A DNA stretch of 64,000 nucleotides, from positions 124,001-188,000 of the forward strand of contig NZ_BCXG01000001.1 of assembly GCF_001894985.1 (NCBI RefSeq), read 5' to 3'. Shown here in pieces: positions 1-8,206 of the stretch (its first letter is position 1; each line of letters starts with the position of its first letter). Source of the stretch: Rhodococcus tukisamuensis NBRC 100609. GTDB taxonomy: Bacteria > Actinomycetota > Actinomycetes > Mycobacteriales > Mycobacteriaceae. Position numbers and translations under genes: made by a program. The notes under the pieces were generated by a model. It was not told the origin of the DNA. It did no database searches and was given only the letters and a program-made list of their open reading frames with translations.

Positions 1-56
1 TCGCTCAGCTCCCTCTACTCCGATCCGCTCACCTCCATTCGAAGGGCAACCTCCCG

Positions 57-1655
57 ATGAGCTCCTCCTCTGTCACCAGCCTCGACCGCCGGACGTTCTT
101 CCGGGGCGCCGGACTGACCGCCGCGGCGATTCTCGGGACCGGGCTGCTGGGTGCGTGCTCCTCGGCGGTGCAGGCCCAGAAGTCCGGGCCGGACGGGGCG
201 TCGGGCACTCCGGTGCGCGGCGGCACCCTGAAGACCGGCATCACCGCCGACGTCATCCCGGCGACCTTCCTGACCAACACCGCCGGGTCCACCACGGTGA
301 TCGGCCTGGCCTACGACAGCCTCGTCCGGTACCCGCACGACAAGGTGGAACCCACACCGCGACTGGCGAAGTCGTGGGCCCTGGCCCCGGACGGCCGGTC
401 GTTGACGCTTGACCTGCGCGACGACGTCACCTTCCACAGCGGCCGGCCGTTCACCTCCAAGGACGCGGAGTTCTCGATCCGCACCTACGCGGACCCGAAG
501 TGGACCGCGCAGTTGCGGAGCACGGCGGCGGCCGTCACCGGGTTCGACACCAGCGACCCGCACCGGTTGGTGCTCACCTTCGCGCATCCGCTCGGCAACA
601 TCTTCGACCTGCTCGACACGGTCCCGATCCTCGACAGTGAGTCGATCGACAAGCTCACCGCCGGTGAGGCGTTCGTCGGGACCGGGCCGTTCAAGCTGGT
701 CTCCCGGACCCCCAACAGCTCGCTGACCTTCGAGCGCAACGAGCGGTACTGGATCCCGGAGCGGCCGTACCTGGACCGCGTGGAGGTGTCGATCATCCCG
801 GACGCGCAGGCGCTGCTGAGCTCGCTGCGGTCCGGTCAGGTCTCCCTGGTCAGCGGGCTGAGCTACCGGGACAACGAGGTGCTCGGCAACACCTCCGGCT
901 TCCAGTCGATCGCGCTGGACGGCGCCGAGCTGCAGGTGTACGTCGGCACCAATGTCACCCATCCGGCGCTGGCCGACGTGCGGGTGCGCCAGGCGATCGC
1001 GTACGCGCTGGACCGGGACCGCATCATTGCCGAGGTGTTCCGGGGCTCCGGCTACCCGGTGAACCTGCCGTGGCCGAAGACCTCGCCCGCCTACGACGAG
1101 GCGCGGAACCGGACCTTCGGCCTCGACCCGGCCCGGGCCCGCTCGATCCTCGCCGACGCCGGCGTGGCCGTGCCGACGCTGCCCCTGACGTACCAGGCCG
1201 GGAACCCCTTCTTCGAGGCGTCCGCGCAGATCGTGCAGGCCAACCTCGCGACCGTCGGGATCGAGGTCAAGTTGGACCCGCAGGAGGGCGCGACCTTCGT
1301 GAAGTCGCTGATCGGCGCGCAGTTGCCGGGGCTGTGGCTGACCTTCCACTCGTGGGCGCAGTACGTGCCGTCGACGCTGAACGTCAGCGCCTATCCCTTC
1401 AACGCGCTCAAGAACTCCTCACACTTCGAGAGCCCGGCGTACATCGCCGCCGCCGACGCGGCGTGGCAGGTCACCGACGGCACCGGCGCGGAGGCGGTGG
1501 CCCGGTACCGGGCGGTGAGCGACCAGCTCCTCGAGAGCCTGTTCCTGATCGAGATCGGCGTGGTCCTGAATGAACTGGGCGCCGCGCAGCAGGTGCGCGG
1601 CGTCGACTGGACCAAGCGTTCGGAGATCCTGCACACCGACACCTACCTGGCCTGA
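57..1655 (+). CDS. ABC transporter substrate-binding lipoprotein (SBP family 5)
   Basis: Extracytoplasmic solute-binding protein of the peptide/nickel/opine ABC importer class, 532 aa, expected to sit outside the membrane and pass its ligand to the two permeases downstream. The N-terminus carries a twin-arginine motif (DRRTFFRG, R11-R12), a hydrophobic stretch and a lipobox LLGAC with Cys34, so Tat export and lipid anchoring are likely. The body has the usual family 5 layout, including YDSLVRY and the segment VRVRQAIAYALDRDRI near residues 308-323. The ATG at 57 follows a GAAGGG-like ribosome site and places the signal correctly. It is the first of four co-directional genes forming a complete importer. 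The substrate cannot be read from sequence. Confidence 0.9.
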   Translation: MSSSSVTSLDRRTFFRGAGLTAAAILGTGLLGACSSAVQAQKSGPDGASGTPVRGGTLKTGITADVIPATFLTNTAGSTTVIGLAYDSLVRYPHDKVEPTPRLAKSWALAPDGRSLTLDLRDDVTFHSGRPFTSKDAEFSIRTYADPKWTAQLRSTAAAVTGFDTSDPHRLVLTFAHPLGNIFDLLDTVPILDSESIDKLTAGEAFVGTGPFKLVSRTPNSSLTFERNERYWIPERPYLDRVEVSIIPDAQALLSSLRSGQVSLVSGLSYRDNEVLGNTSGFQSIALDGAELQVYVGTNVTHPALADVRVRQAIAYALDRDRIIAEVFRGSGYPVNLPWPKTSPAYDEARNRTFGLDPARARSILADAGVAVPTLPLTYQAGNPFFEASAQIVQANLATVGIEVKLDPQEGATFVKSLIGAQLPGLWLTFHSWAQYVPSTLNVSAYPFNALKNSSHFESPAYIAAADAAWQVTDGTGAEAVARYRAVSDQLLESLFLIEIGVVLNELGAAQQVRGVDWTKRSEILHTDTYLA

Positions 1656-1680
1656 CGGTGAAGACGAGAGGAGTCTCGCG

Positions 1681-2640
1681 ATGGTGAAGTACCTCGCGCG
1701 CCGGCTGCCGTCCGCGGTGGTGGTGCTGTTCCTGGCCTCGCTGCTGATCTTCTTCGTGCTGCGGCTGGTTCCCGGCGACCCGGCAACCAGCCTGGCCGGA
1801 CCGGATGCGAGCGCGGAATCGGTTGCCGCGATCAGACATTCGCTCGGCCTGGACCGATCGGTGCCGGCGCAGTACCTGAGCTGGATCACCGATGTGGCGA
1901 CCCTGGACCTCGGGCGGTCGTACGTGATCGGCGGCCAGATCTCGGACCTGGTCGCCGACGGGTTGGTCAACACCGTGGTGCTGGCGTCCGCCGCACTGCT
2001 GCTCGCGGTGGTGGTGAGCGTGGCGCTCAGCGTGGCCGTGGTGGTCTGGCCGAAGCGGTGGCTGACCGGGCTGGTGGCCGGCGCGAACACGCTCGCGGTC
2101 GCGTTGCCGCCGTTCGTCACCGGTGTCCTGCTGGTGCTGGTGTTCTCGGTGCTGCTGCCGGTGCTGCCGTCCGGCGGGGTGCCGCCGGACGGGTTCTGGG
2201 CGCGGCCGGACATCTCCGTGCAGTACCTGCTGCTGCCCGCCGTGTGCCTGGCCCTGCCGGTGGCGGCGGCCCTGACCCGGTTCCTCACCGAGTCGCTGCG
2301 CACCCAGATGGAACAGCCGTACGTGCTCACCGCCCGTGCCCTCGGCGTCTCACGGTGGAACCTGGTGAGCCGCAGCGCATTGCGCAATGCGCTGCCGTCG
2401 ATGCTGACGGCGCTGGGACTGCAGGCCGGGCAGCTGCTCGGCGGCGCGGTGCTGGTGGAGGCGATCTTCGCGTGGCCGGGGATCGGGCAGCTGATCGAGC
2501 AGGGCATCAGCCGCCGCGACTACCCGGTGGTGCAGGTGCTGCTGTTGATCTCGGTGTCGGTGTTCGTGATCGTCCAGCTGCTCACTGACGTCGCGCACGC
2601 CTACCTGGACCCGCGCATCCGGATCGGGGGCGCGGCATGA
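1681..2640 (+). CDS. ABC transporter permease (DppB type)
   Basis: Inner-membrane permease of the importer, 319 aa with about six hydrophobic segments. It has the DppB/OppB N-terminus (VKYLARRLPSAVVVLF and RLVPGDPATSLAG) and a C-terminal cytoplasmic coupling loop around LGVSRWNLVSRSALRNALPS, where the ATPase docks. The ATG at 1681 follows GAGAGGAG and leaves a 25-nt gap after the lipoprotein gene; a longer in-frame start at 1570 would overlap that gene and is not supported. The stop overlaps the start of the next gene (ATGA), so the two permeases are probably translationally coupled and form a heterodimer. Confidence 0.9.
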   Translation: MVKYLARRLPSAVVVLFLASLLIFFVLRLVPGDPATSLAGPDASAESVAAIRHSLGLDRSVPAQYLSWITDVATLDLGRSYVIGGQISDLVADGLVNTVVLASAALLLAVVVSVALSVAVVVWPKRWLTGLVAGANTLAVALPPFVTGVLLVLVFSVLLPVLPSGGVPPDGFWARPDISVQYLLLPAVCLALPVAAALTRFLTESLRTQMEQPYVLTARALGVSRWNLVSRSALRNALPSMLTALGLQAGQLLGGAVLVEAIFAWPGIGQLIEQGISRRDYPVVQVLLLISVSVFVIVQLLTDVAHAYLDPRIRIGGAA

Positions 2641-3566
2641 GCGCCCCGCGCACGGGAGGGACGGCCACTCGGGCGCCGGGTGTGGCGTCGGTCCTGGAGA
2701 TCGAGGACCCGGCGATCGCGGGCCGGGCGCCGGCGCAGCCGGACCCGCCGCGGCGTCGGCCGGTGCTGCGGGCGCTGACGCACGGTCAGGGCCTGGTCGG
2801 GGTGGTGCTGCTGGCGGTCGTGCTGCTCGCCGGCCTGCTGGCGCCGTGGCTGGCGCCCTTCGACCCCACCGCCCAGATTCCGGGGGCGAACCTGTCGGGG
2901 CCCGGCGCCGAGCACTGGTTCGGCACCGACCAGGTGAACCGGGACGTGTATTCCCGAGTGCTGCACGGCATCCGGATCAACCTGGAGATCATCGCGATCG
3001 CGGTCCCGATCGGGGCGGTGGTCGGGTCACTGGCCGGGCTGCTGTCGAGCCTGCACCCGGTGGCCGACGTGATCGCCCAGCGGGTGTTCGACGTGGTGCT
3101 GGCGTTCCCCGCGCTGATCCTGGCGATCGCGCTGGCGGCCATTGTCGGGCCGGGAGCGTCGACGGTGATCCTGGTGATCGTCGCGGCGGAGATCCCGATC
3201 TTCGGCCGGATGGTGCGGGGGCAGGTGCTGGCCGTCCGGGAACTGCCGTACGTGGAGTCGGCGCAGGTGATCGGCGCCGGTCCGTGGTGGGTGCTGCGCA
3301 CCCACGTGCTGCCGAATGCGCTCGAGCCGCTCGGCGTGCAGGTCGCGCTGTCCATGTCGGTCGCGGTGTTCGTCGAGAGCGCCATGAGTTTCGTGGGCAT
3401 CGGGGTGCGGCCACCCGAGCCGTCGCTGGGGTCGATCATCGCCGACGCCGTCCCGAACCTGGACGCCAACCCGGCCTTCGCGATCGGCCCGCTGGTCGTG
3501 GTCGCGGCGCTGGTGCTGGGCTTCCTGCTCGTCGCCCAGGCGCTTGGCCGGGCCCGCCGGTCCTGA
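2637..3566 (+). CDS. ABC transporter permease (DppC type)
   Basis: Second permease subunit, 309 aa. The first 45 or so residues are a cytoplasmic tail rich in Pro and Arg. They are followed by the typical DppC segment LLAPWLAPFDPTAQ, the FGTDQVNRDVYSRVLHG motif and the coupling loop AQVIGAGPWWVLRTHVLPNA. Hydrophobic segments fit the BPD transport family. It overlaps the previous permease gene by 4 nt and is followed 28 nt later by the fused ATPase gene, all in one operon. Assignment to the DppC class is firm; ligand specificity is not visible. Confidence 0.9.
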   Translation: MSAPRTGGTATRAPGVASVLEIEDPAIAGRAPAQPDPPRRRPVLRALTHGQGLVGVVLLAVVLLAGLLAPWLAPFDPTAQIPGANLSGPGAEHWFGTDQVNRDVYSRVLHGIRINLEIIAIAVPIGAVVGSLAGLLSSLHPVADVIAQRVFDVVLAFPALILAIALAAIVGPGASTVILVIVAAEIPIFGRMVRGQVLAVRELPYVESAQVIGAGPWWVLRTHVLPNALEPLGVQVALSMSVAVFVESAMSFVGIGVRPPEPSLGSIIADAVPNLDANPAFAIGPLVVVAALVLGFLLVAQALGRARRS

Positions 3567-3594
3567 CCGCCCCGACAACCGTGAAGAGGAAGAG

Positions 3595-5268
3595 ATGACC
3601 GAAACGATTCTCGAGATCGACGCGCTCTCCGTCAGTTTCGGCGCCGGCGCGTCCGGCGTGCAGGATGTCGTGTCCGACCTCGAGCTGACCGTGGCCCGAG
3701 GCGAGATCGTCGCGCTGGTCGGCGAATCCGGATCCGGCAAGTCGATGACCGCCAAGGCGGTCCTGGGCCTGCTGCCCGACGGGGCCCGCGCCCGCGGCTC
3801 GATCCGGCTCGGCGGCGAGGAGGTGGTGGGCGCCGACGAGCAGACGCTGGCGCGGCTGCGCGGCACCCGGGCCGCCATGGTGTTCCAGGAGCCGCAGACC
3901 GCGCTGAACCCGGTGCAGACGGTGGGATGGCAGCTGGCGCAGGCGCTCCGGGCGCACGGCAGGATCGGCCGCGCCGCTGCCCGGGGTCGGGCGGTGGAGT
4001 TGCTCCGGCTGGTCGAGATCCCGGAACCCGAGCGCCGGGTGGACTGGTACCCGCACCAGCTCTCCGGCGGGCAGAAGCAGCGGGTGGTGATCGCGCTCGC
4101 GCTCTCGGGCGCGCCGGACCTGCTGATCGCGGACGAGCCGACGACCGCTCTGGACGTGACGGTGCAGGCGGAGATCCTGGACCTGCTGCGGTTGCTGCGC
4201 GACCGCGACGGCACCGCGATCCTGCTGATCACCCACAACATGGGGGTGGTGGCCGACGTCGCGGACCGGGTCGCGGTGCTGCGCCGGGGCGTCCTGGTCG
4301 AGCAGCGGGGGGTGCTCGAACTGTTCGCCGCGCCGCAGGCCCGGTACACCGCCCAGTTGCTGTCCGCGGTGCCGCGGCTGCCCGAAGTCGGCCAGGGCTC
4401 GGACGGATCCCCGACACAGCCGGATGTCGTTGCCGCCGAACCGGTCCTGTCGGTACGCGGCCTGGACGTGGTGTACCCGGCCCGCCACGGCAACGCGGCA
4501 TTTGCCGCGCTGCGCGGGATCACGCTGGGTGTCGAGGCGGGCGAGGTGCTGGGGCTGGTCGGCGAGTCCGGGTCCGGCAAGACGACGCTGGGCCGCACTG
4601 CGCTCGGGGTGATCCGGCCCAGCGCCGGGTCCGTGGTGTTCGACGGGGTCGACCTCGGCACGGTCTCGGGGCGGGAGTTGCGCGGCCTGCGCAAGGGGGT
4701 CGCGCTGGTCCATCAGGACCCGGCGGCGTCGCTGGACCCGCGGCGGAGCGTCGGCGAGAGCGTGGGCGAGCCGCTGCGGGTGCACCGGGTGGCGTCCGGG
4801 GCGCTGCTCCGGTCCCGGGTGGGGGACCTGCTCGACTCGGTGCGACTGCCTCGCTCGTTCGCGGACCGGAGGCCGGGTGAACTGTCGGGCGGCCAGCGGC
4901 AGCGGGTCGCCCTGGCGCGGGCGTTGGTGTTGGCGCCGCGGCTGCTGGTCGCCGACGAGCCGACCAGCGCCCTGGACGTGTCGGTCCAGGCCGAGGTGCT
5001 GGATCTGTTCGCGGACCTGCGCGAGGAGTACCGCTTCGCCTGCCTGTTCATCAGCCACGACCTGGCGGTGGTGCACCAGGTCGCGGACCGGGTCGCGGTG
5101 CTGCGAGGCGGGGAGCTCGTCGAGACAGGTTCCACCGCAGCGGTGTTCGGGGACCCGCGCGCCGACTACACCCGCGCGTTGCTCGCCGCGGTCCCGGTCC
5201 CGGATCCTGTCGAGCAGCGGTTGCGGCGCGACGACCGGCCCGAGGCATGGTTGGCCGCGGTCGGCTGA
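3595..5268 (+). CDS. ABC transporter ATP-binding protein, two fused ATPase domains (DppD-DppF)
   Basis: Fused double ATPase powering the importer, 557 aa. The first half has Walker A GESGSGKSMTAK (around residue 44), signature LSGGQKQRVVIALALS and Walker B LLIADEPTTALDVTVQ. The second half has GESGSGKTTLGR, LSGGQRQRVALARAL and LLVADEPTSALDVSVQ. Each half therefore keeps a complete ATPase set, so the single chain replaces the usual DppD plus DppF pair, a layout frequent in actinobacteria. The ATG at 3595 follows GAAGAGGAAGAG, a strong ribosome site; an upstream in-frame start at 3544 lies inside the permease gene. It ends the operon. Confidence 0.92.
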   Translation: MTETILEIDALSVSFGAGASGVQDVVSDLELTVARGEIVALVGESGSGKSMTAKAVLGLLPDGARARGSIRLGGEEVVGADEQTLARLRGTRAAMVFQEPQTALNPVQTVGWQLAQALRAHGRIGRAAARGRAVELLRLVEIPEPERRVDWYPHQLSGGQKQRVVIALALSGAPDLLIADEPTTALDVTVQAEILDLLRLLRDRDGTAILLITHNMGVVADVADRVAVLRRGVLVEQRGVLELFAAPQARYTAQLLSAVPRLPEVGQGSDGSPTQPDVVAAEPVLSVRGLDVVYPARHGNAAFAALRGITLGVEAGEVLGLVGESGSGKTTLGRTALGVIRPSAGSVVFDGVDLGTVSGRELRGLRKGVALVHQDPAASLDPRRSVGESVGEPLRVHRVASGALLRSRVGDLLDSVRLPRSFADRRPGELSGGQRQRVALARALVLAPRLLVADEPTSALDVSVQAEVLDLFADLREEYRFACLFISHDLAVVHQVADRVAVLRGGELVETGSTAAVFGDPRADYTRALLAAVPVPDPVEQRLRRDDRPEAWLAAVG

Positions 5269-5417
5269 CGGGAGGGCGGGCGTTGCCCGGCGGGGCGCGC
5301 AATCGGCGGGTGCCACTCGCCCGGCCGCGCGGCGTCGAGGAAGTTGCGGAAGCTCGTGCGGCGGCGTGCCCGTGCAATGAAGTCGGCCCACGATTCGATG
5401 CCGCCGGCTGCTGCCGG

Positions 5418-5480
5418 TTGACGGTCACCTGGTAGCTGGTGACCGTGAAGTCGCCGGCGGCTCGTTGCGGCCATCAGCGT
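5418..5480 (-). pseudogene. relic of a deleted member of the secreted-protein array
   Basis: The bases 5418-5460 closely resemble an internal piece of the neighbouring array genes (compare 7018-7062, around GTAGCTGGT and GAAGTCGCCGGCG). They are joined directly to a sequence at 5461-5500 that resembles the 5' leader of the array genes (compare 6436-6475). This is what a deletion removing most of another array gene would leave behind. No open frame survives. The rest of the gap 5269-5561 holds no recognisable gene. Confidence 0.5.
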
Positions 5481-5497
5481 CGCCGGGGGCTGTGGGA

Positions 5498-5540
5498 CCG
5501 GGGCTTCGGCGCCCGCGAGGGCTGGACGCCGAAGCCCGGT
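5498..5540 (-). terminator. GC hairpin upstream of the last array gene
   Basis: Inverted repeat with arms GGGCTTCGGCG (5501-5511) and CGCCGAAGCCC (5527-5537). It lies 25 nt past the stop of the minus-strand gene 5562-6422. The same hairpin, nearly base for base, follows the next two genes of the array. There is no T-tract, as is common for actinobacterial terminators. Confidence 0.6.
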
Positions 5541-5561
5541 GTCAGGGGTGGGTTTTGCCGT

Positions 5562-6422
5562 CTAGGAGCCGAAGCCGAAGAGGGAGCCGATGCTGCCGGC
5601 GCCGCCGGGGTTGGTGCCGCCTTCGGGTGCGACGGTCACGGTGGCGGTCGTGGTGGAAGCGCTGGCGTCCGCCGAGCCGGAGAAGTCGGCGATGATGGTG
5701 CGCTGGCCGTGGGCGGCGGGGGCCCACTGGGCGGTGGCGGTGCCGTCGGCGCCGACGTAGACGGTGCCGATTACCTTCTTGTCGTCCTTGAAGGTGATGG
5801 TGCCGCCGGCCGCTGCAGGGGTGACCTTCGCGGTCAGCGTCGTGGTCTTGCCGACGGTGGCTCCGGTGATCGGGCTCAGGGCGATGCTGCTGGCGGCCTT
5901 GGCGACGGTGAGGGAGGGGCCGTTGGTGGTGTAGGTTCCGGTGCCGAGGGATCCGCTGTAGCTCATGCCGGTCTGGAGGGCGATGCCGCGGGAGCAGTCC
6001 GCGCCGACCTGGTACTGGGCGGTGAAGACTGCGGGTTTGCCTTCATTGACGATCACCTTGTCGCTGGTGAAGGCGCCCGCGTTGAGGTCGCCCGCGATGT
6101 AGTCGGGCTTGATGTCGAGGTGGGGCTCGACCGGTTTGCCGTTCATCTTGGCCGAGTCGTAGACGTAGGTCAGGCAGGTGGGGTGGTGGTCCTTGACCCA
6201 GTCGAGTTTTTCCTCGCTGCCTCGTTCGAACTTGGTGGTGACGGTGAGGGTCTCGCCGACGGCGGGGGTTTCGTTGCTGATGGTGCGGGTGAAGTGGGAG
6301 TTTCCGTCCCACCAGTCGAGTGTCCTGGGGTCAGCGTTGGCGGTGCCGGCGCTCAGCAGGGCAAGTGTTCCGACCGCGAGTGCGGTTGCGGCGACGGTGC
6401 GGGTGGTTGCTCGATGTGTCAT
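5562..6422 (-). CDS. secreted protein, N-terminal beta-domain plus one Ig-like repeat
   Basis: Predicted exported protein of 286 aa with no known function. A Sec-type signal peptide ends near TANA-DP (residue 30). Residues 31-180 form a domain shared by six genes in this array, with FTRTISNETPAVGETLTVTT and two cysteines (in CLTYV and DCSRG) that could form a disulfide. The layout recalls DUF11-like surface repeats. Residues 183-265 are one bacterial Ig-like repeat (GATVGKTTTLTAKVTPAAAG, then GTITFKDDKKVIGT). The C-terminus is a Gly/Ser tail ending GSIGSLFGFGS. The ATG at 6422 is preceded by AAAGGAACACCC. It is the promoter-distal gene of the left cassette, and a cell-envelope or extracellular role is inferred. 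Confidence 0.8.
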   Translation of the reverse strand: MTHRATTRTVAATALAVGTLALLSAGTANADPRTLDWWDGNSHFTRTISNETPAVGETLTVTTKFERGSEEKLDWVKDHHPTCLTYVYDSAKMNGKPVEPHLDIKPDYIAGDLNAGAFTSDKVIVNEGKPAVFTAQYQVGADCSRGIALQTGMSYSGSLGTGTYTTNGPSLTVAKAASSIALSPITGATVGKTTTLTAKVTPAAAGGTITFKDDKKVIGTVYVGADGTATAQWAPAAHGQRTIIADFSGSADASASTTTATVTVAPEGGTNPGGAGSIGSLFGFGS

Positions 6423-6471
6423 GGGTGTTCCTTTGATCTGTGCGGCCATGAGCATCGCCGCGGGCGGTGGG

Positions 6472-6514
6472 ACCGGGCTTCGGCGCCCGCGAGGGCTGGG
6501 CGCCGAAGCCCGGT
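6472..6514 (-). terminator. perfect 17-bp stem hairpin between array genes
   Basis: Arms ACCGGGCTTCGGCGCCC (6472-6488) and GGGCGCCGAAGCCCGGT (6498-6514) pair perfectly around a 9-nt loop. It lies just past the stop of the minus-strand gene 6527-7399 and ahead of the next array gene. It could end transcription or stabilise the 3' end of a processed message. Confidence 0.7.
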
Positions 6515-6526
6515 GTCATGGGTGTT

Positions 6527-7399
6527 CTAGGAGCCGAAGCCGCCGAGGAGGGAGCCGAGGCTGCCGGTGCCGCCGGGGTTGGTGCCGTCGGCGGGCGCGA
6601 CGGTCACGGTGGCGGTGGTGGTGGATCCGCTGGCGCCTGCCCGTCCGGAGAAGTCGGCGGTGAGGGTGCGCTGGCCGGCGGTGGCCGGGGTCCAGGCGAC
6701 GGTGGCGGTGCCGTCGGCGCCGACCTGCCCGGTGCCGATGACGGTGGTGCCGTCCTTGAAGGTGATGGTGCCGCCGGCCGCTGCCGGGTTGACCTTCGCC
6801 TTCAGCGTGCTGGCCGCGCCCACCTTGGCGCCGGTGACCGGGTCGAGGGTGGTGGTGGTGCTGATGTTGGCGCTGACGGTGATCGCGGGGCCCTTGCCGG
6901 CGAAGTTGGCGGCCCCGAGGTTGCTGAGGTAGCTCATTCCGCTGTTCAGTGCTGTTCCGAGGGCGCAGTCGGCGCCGACCTTGTACTGCGCGGTGAGGGT
7001 GGCAGATGCGGTCTTCGTGACGGTCACCCCGTAGCTGGTGGCCATGAAGTCGCCGGCGATGAAGTCGGGCTTGATCTCGAGGTAGGGCTCGACGGCGTTG
7101 CCGTTCATCTTGGCCGAGTCGAAGACGTAGGTCAGGCAGGCGTCGTGGTGGTCCTTCACCACGTTGATCGTCTCGTCACTGGCGTTGGGGCGCTCGAACT
7201 TGGTGGTGACCGTGATGGTCTCGCCCACGGCGGGGGTCGCGTTGCTCACGGTGCGGGTGAATCTGGAGCCGGAATCCTCCCAGGTGGAGGAGGCGGGGGC
7301 GGCGCCGGCGATGCCGGCGCCGAGGAGGGCCAGCGCGCCGATCGCGAGTGTGGTTGCGGCGCCGGCAGCGGCGCCGCGGGTGGTTGCTCGATGTGCCAT
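6527..7399 (-). CDS. secreted protein, N-terminal beta-domain plus one Ig-like repeat
   Basis: Second member of the array family, 290 aa. The signal peptide starts MAHRATTRGAAAGAATTLAI and ends near AGAAPAS. The conserved N-terminal domain (FTRTVSNATPAVGETITVTT, CLTYVFDSAKMNGN) is followed by one Ig-like repeat (GAKVGAASTLKAKVNPAAAG, GTITFKDGTTVIGT). The tail ends GSLGSLLGGFGS. It keeps the two conserved cysteines. The ATG at 7399 has a good GAAGGAAG ribosome site; longer upstream in-frame starts would run through the preceding hairpin and gene. It is closely related to the 286-aa neighbour, so the pair arose by local duplication. Function unknown, surface location inferred. Confidence 0.8.
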   Translation of the reverse strand: MAHRATTRGAAAGAATTLAIGALALLGAGIAGAAPASSTWEDSGSRFTRTVSNATPAVGETITVTTKFERPNASDETINVVKDHHDACLTYVFDSAKMNGNAVEPYLEIKPDFIAGDFMATSYGVTVTKTASATLTAQYKVGADCALGTALNSGMSYLSNLGAANFAGKGPAITVSANISTTTTLDPVTGAKVGAASTLKAKVNPAAAGGTITFKDGTTVIGTGQVGADGTATVAWTPATAGQRTLTADFSGRAGASGSTTTATVTVAPADGTNPGGTGSLGSLLGGFGS

Positions 7400-7453
7400 G
7401 AGTCTTCCTTCGATCGGTGCGGCGGTCACTGTCGCCGCAGGCTGTGGGGGTCG

Positions 7454-7487
7454 GGCTTCGGCGCCCGCGAGGCTGGGCGCCGAAGCC
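7454..7487 (-). terminator. GC hairpin between array genes
   Basis: Arms GGCTTCGGCGCCC (7454-7466) and GGGCGCCGAAGCC (7475-7487) with an 8-nt loop. It is the third copy of the hairpin found at 5498 and 6472, again just past a stop codon on the minus strand (gene 7516-8100). Confidence 0.6.
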
Positions 7488-7515
7488 GGGAATCGTGCCT
7501 CTGTCGGGAAACGGC

Positions 7516-8100
7516 TCAGGAGCCGAACAGGGAGCCGAGGCTGCCTGCACCCGGATCTCCGCCCCCGAGATAGCCGACCGTGACCTGGGGACCCTTGTCG
7601 GCGTAGTTGCCGGAGCCGCGGGATCCGAGGTAGTCCATGCCGGCGGTGAGATTGGCGCCGCGCAGGCAGTTTTCGCCGACTTTGTACTGGACGCTGAAGA
7701 TGGGGGTCTGGGTCTGCGTGACCCACACCCGGTAGCTGGTGGACATGAAGTCGCCGACGACGTATCCGGGTTTGATTTCGAGGTAGGGCTCGACGGCCTG
7801 GTCGTTCACCTTGGCCGAGTCGGGCACGTAGGTCAGGCAGGTGTTGTGGAAGTCCCTGACCCAGTTGAGCCGTTCCTCGGTCGAGTTGGTTCGCTCGAAC
7901 TTCGTGGTGACCGTGATGGTGTCGCCCGCGTTGGGGGTGGCGTTGCTGGAGGTGCGGGTGAAGCGGGTGGCCCCGTCGTCCCAGGTGACCGACGCGGTGG
8001 CAGCGCCGGCGACGCCGCCACCGAAGAGGGCCAATGCGCCTGCCGCGAATACGGTTGCCGCGCCGGCGGCGACGCCGCGCGTGAGTGCTCGATGTGCCAT
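7516..8100 (-). CDS. short secreted array protein without Ig-like repeat
   Basis: Exported protein of 194 aa: signal peptide (MAHRALTRGVAAGAATVFAA, cleavage near AGAAT) plus only the conserved N-terminal domain (FTRTSSNATPNAGDTITVTT, CLTYVPDSAKVNDQ, ENCLRGANLTAGMDYLGS). The Ig-like repeat is absent; the chain passes directly into VTVGYLGGGDPGAGSLGSLFGS. The C-terminal GSLGSLFGS tail is nevertheless kept, which points to selection on that tail. The ATG at 8100 is preceded by AAAGGGAACACCC. The equivalent gene in the right cassette is 14990-15592. Confidence 0.78.
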   Translation of the reverse strand: MAHRALTRGVAAGAATVFAAGALALFGGGVAGAATASVTWDDGATRFTRTSSNATPNAGDTITVTTKFERTNSTEERLNWVRDFHNTCLTYVPDSAKVNDQAVEPYLEIKPGYVVGDFMSTSYRVWVTQTQTPIFSVQYKVGENCLRGANLTAGMDYLGSRGSGNYADKGPQVTVGYLGGGDPGAGSLGSLFGS

Positions 8101-8162
8101 GGGTGTTCCCTTTCGGTGGCGCGGCGCGATCACGCCTACGCCTTTGGGTTTCAGGGTGGTAC

Positions 8163-8192
8163 TCCGGCGCCGCGTTCGACTGCGGCGCCGGA
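8163..8192 (-). terminator. GC hairpin after the 240-aa secreted protein gene
   Basis: Arms TCCGGCGCCGC (8163-8173) and GCGGCGCCGGA (8182-8192) pair perfectly around an 8-nt loop, 14 nt past the stop of the minus-strand gene 8207-8929. Confidence 0.6.
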
Positions 8193-8206
8193 GCGGGAGA
8201 GCGGCG

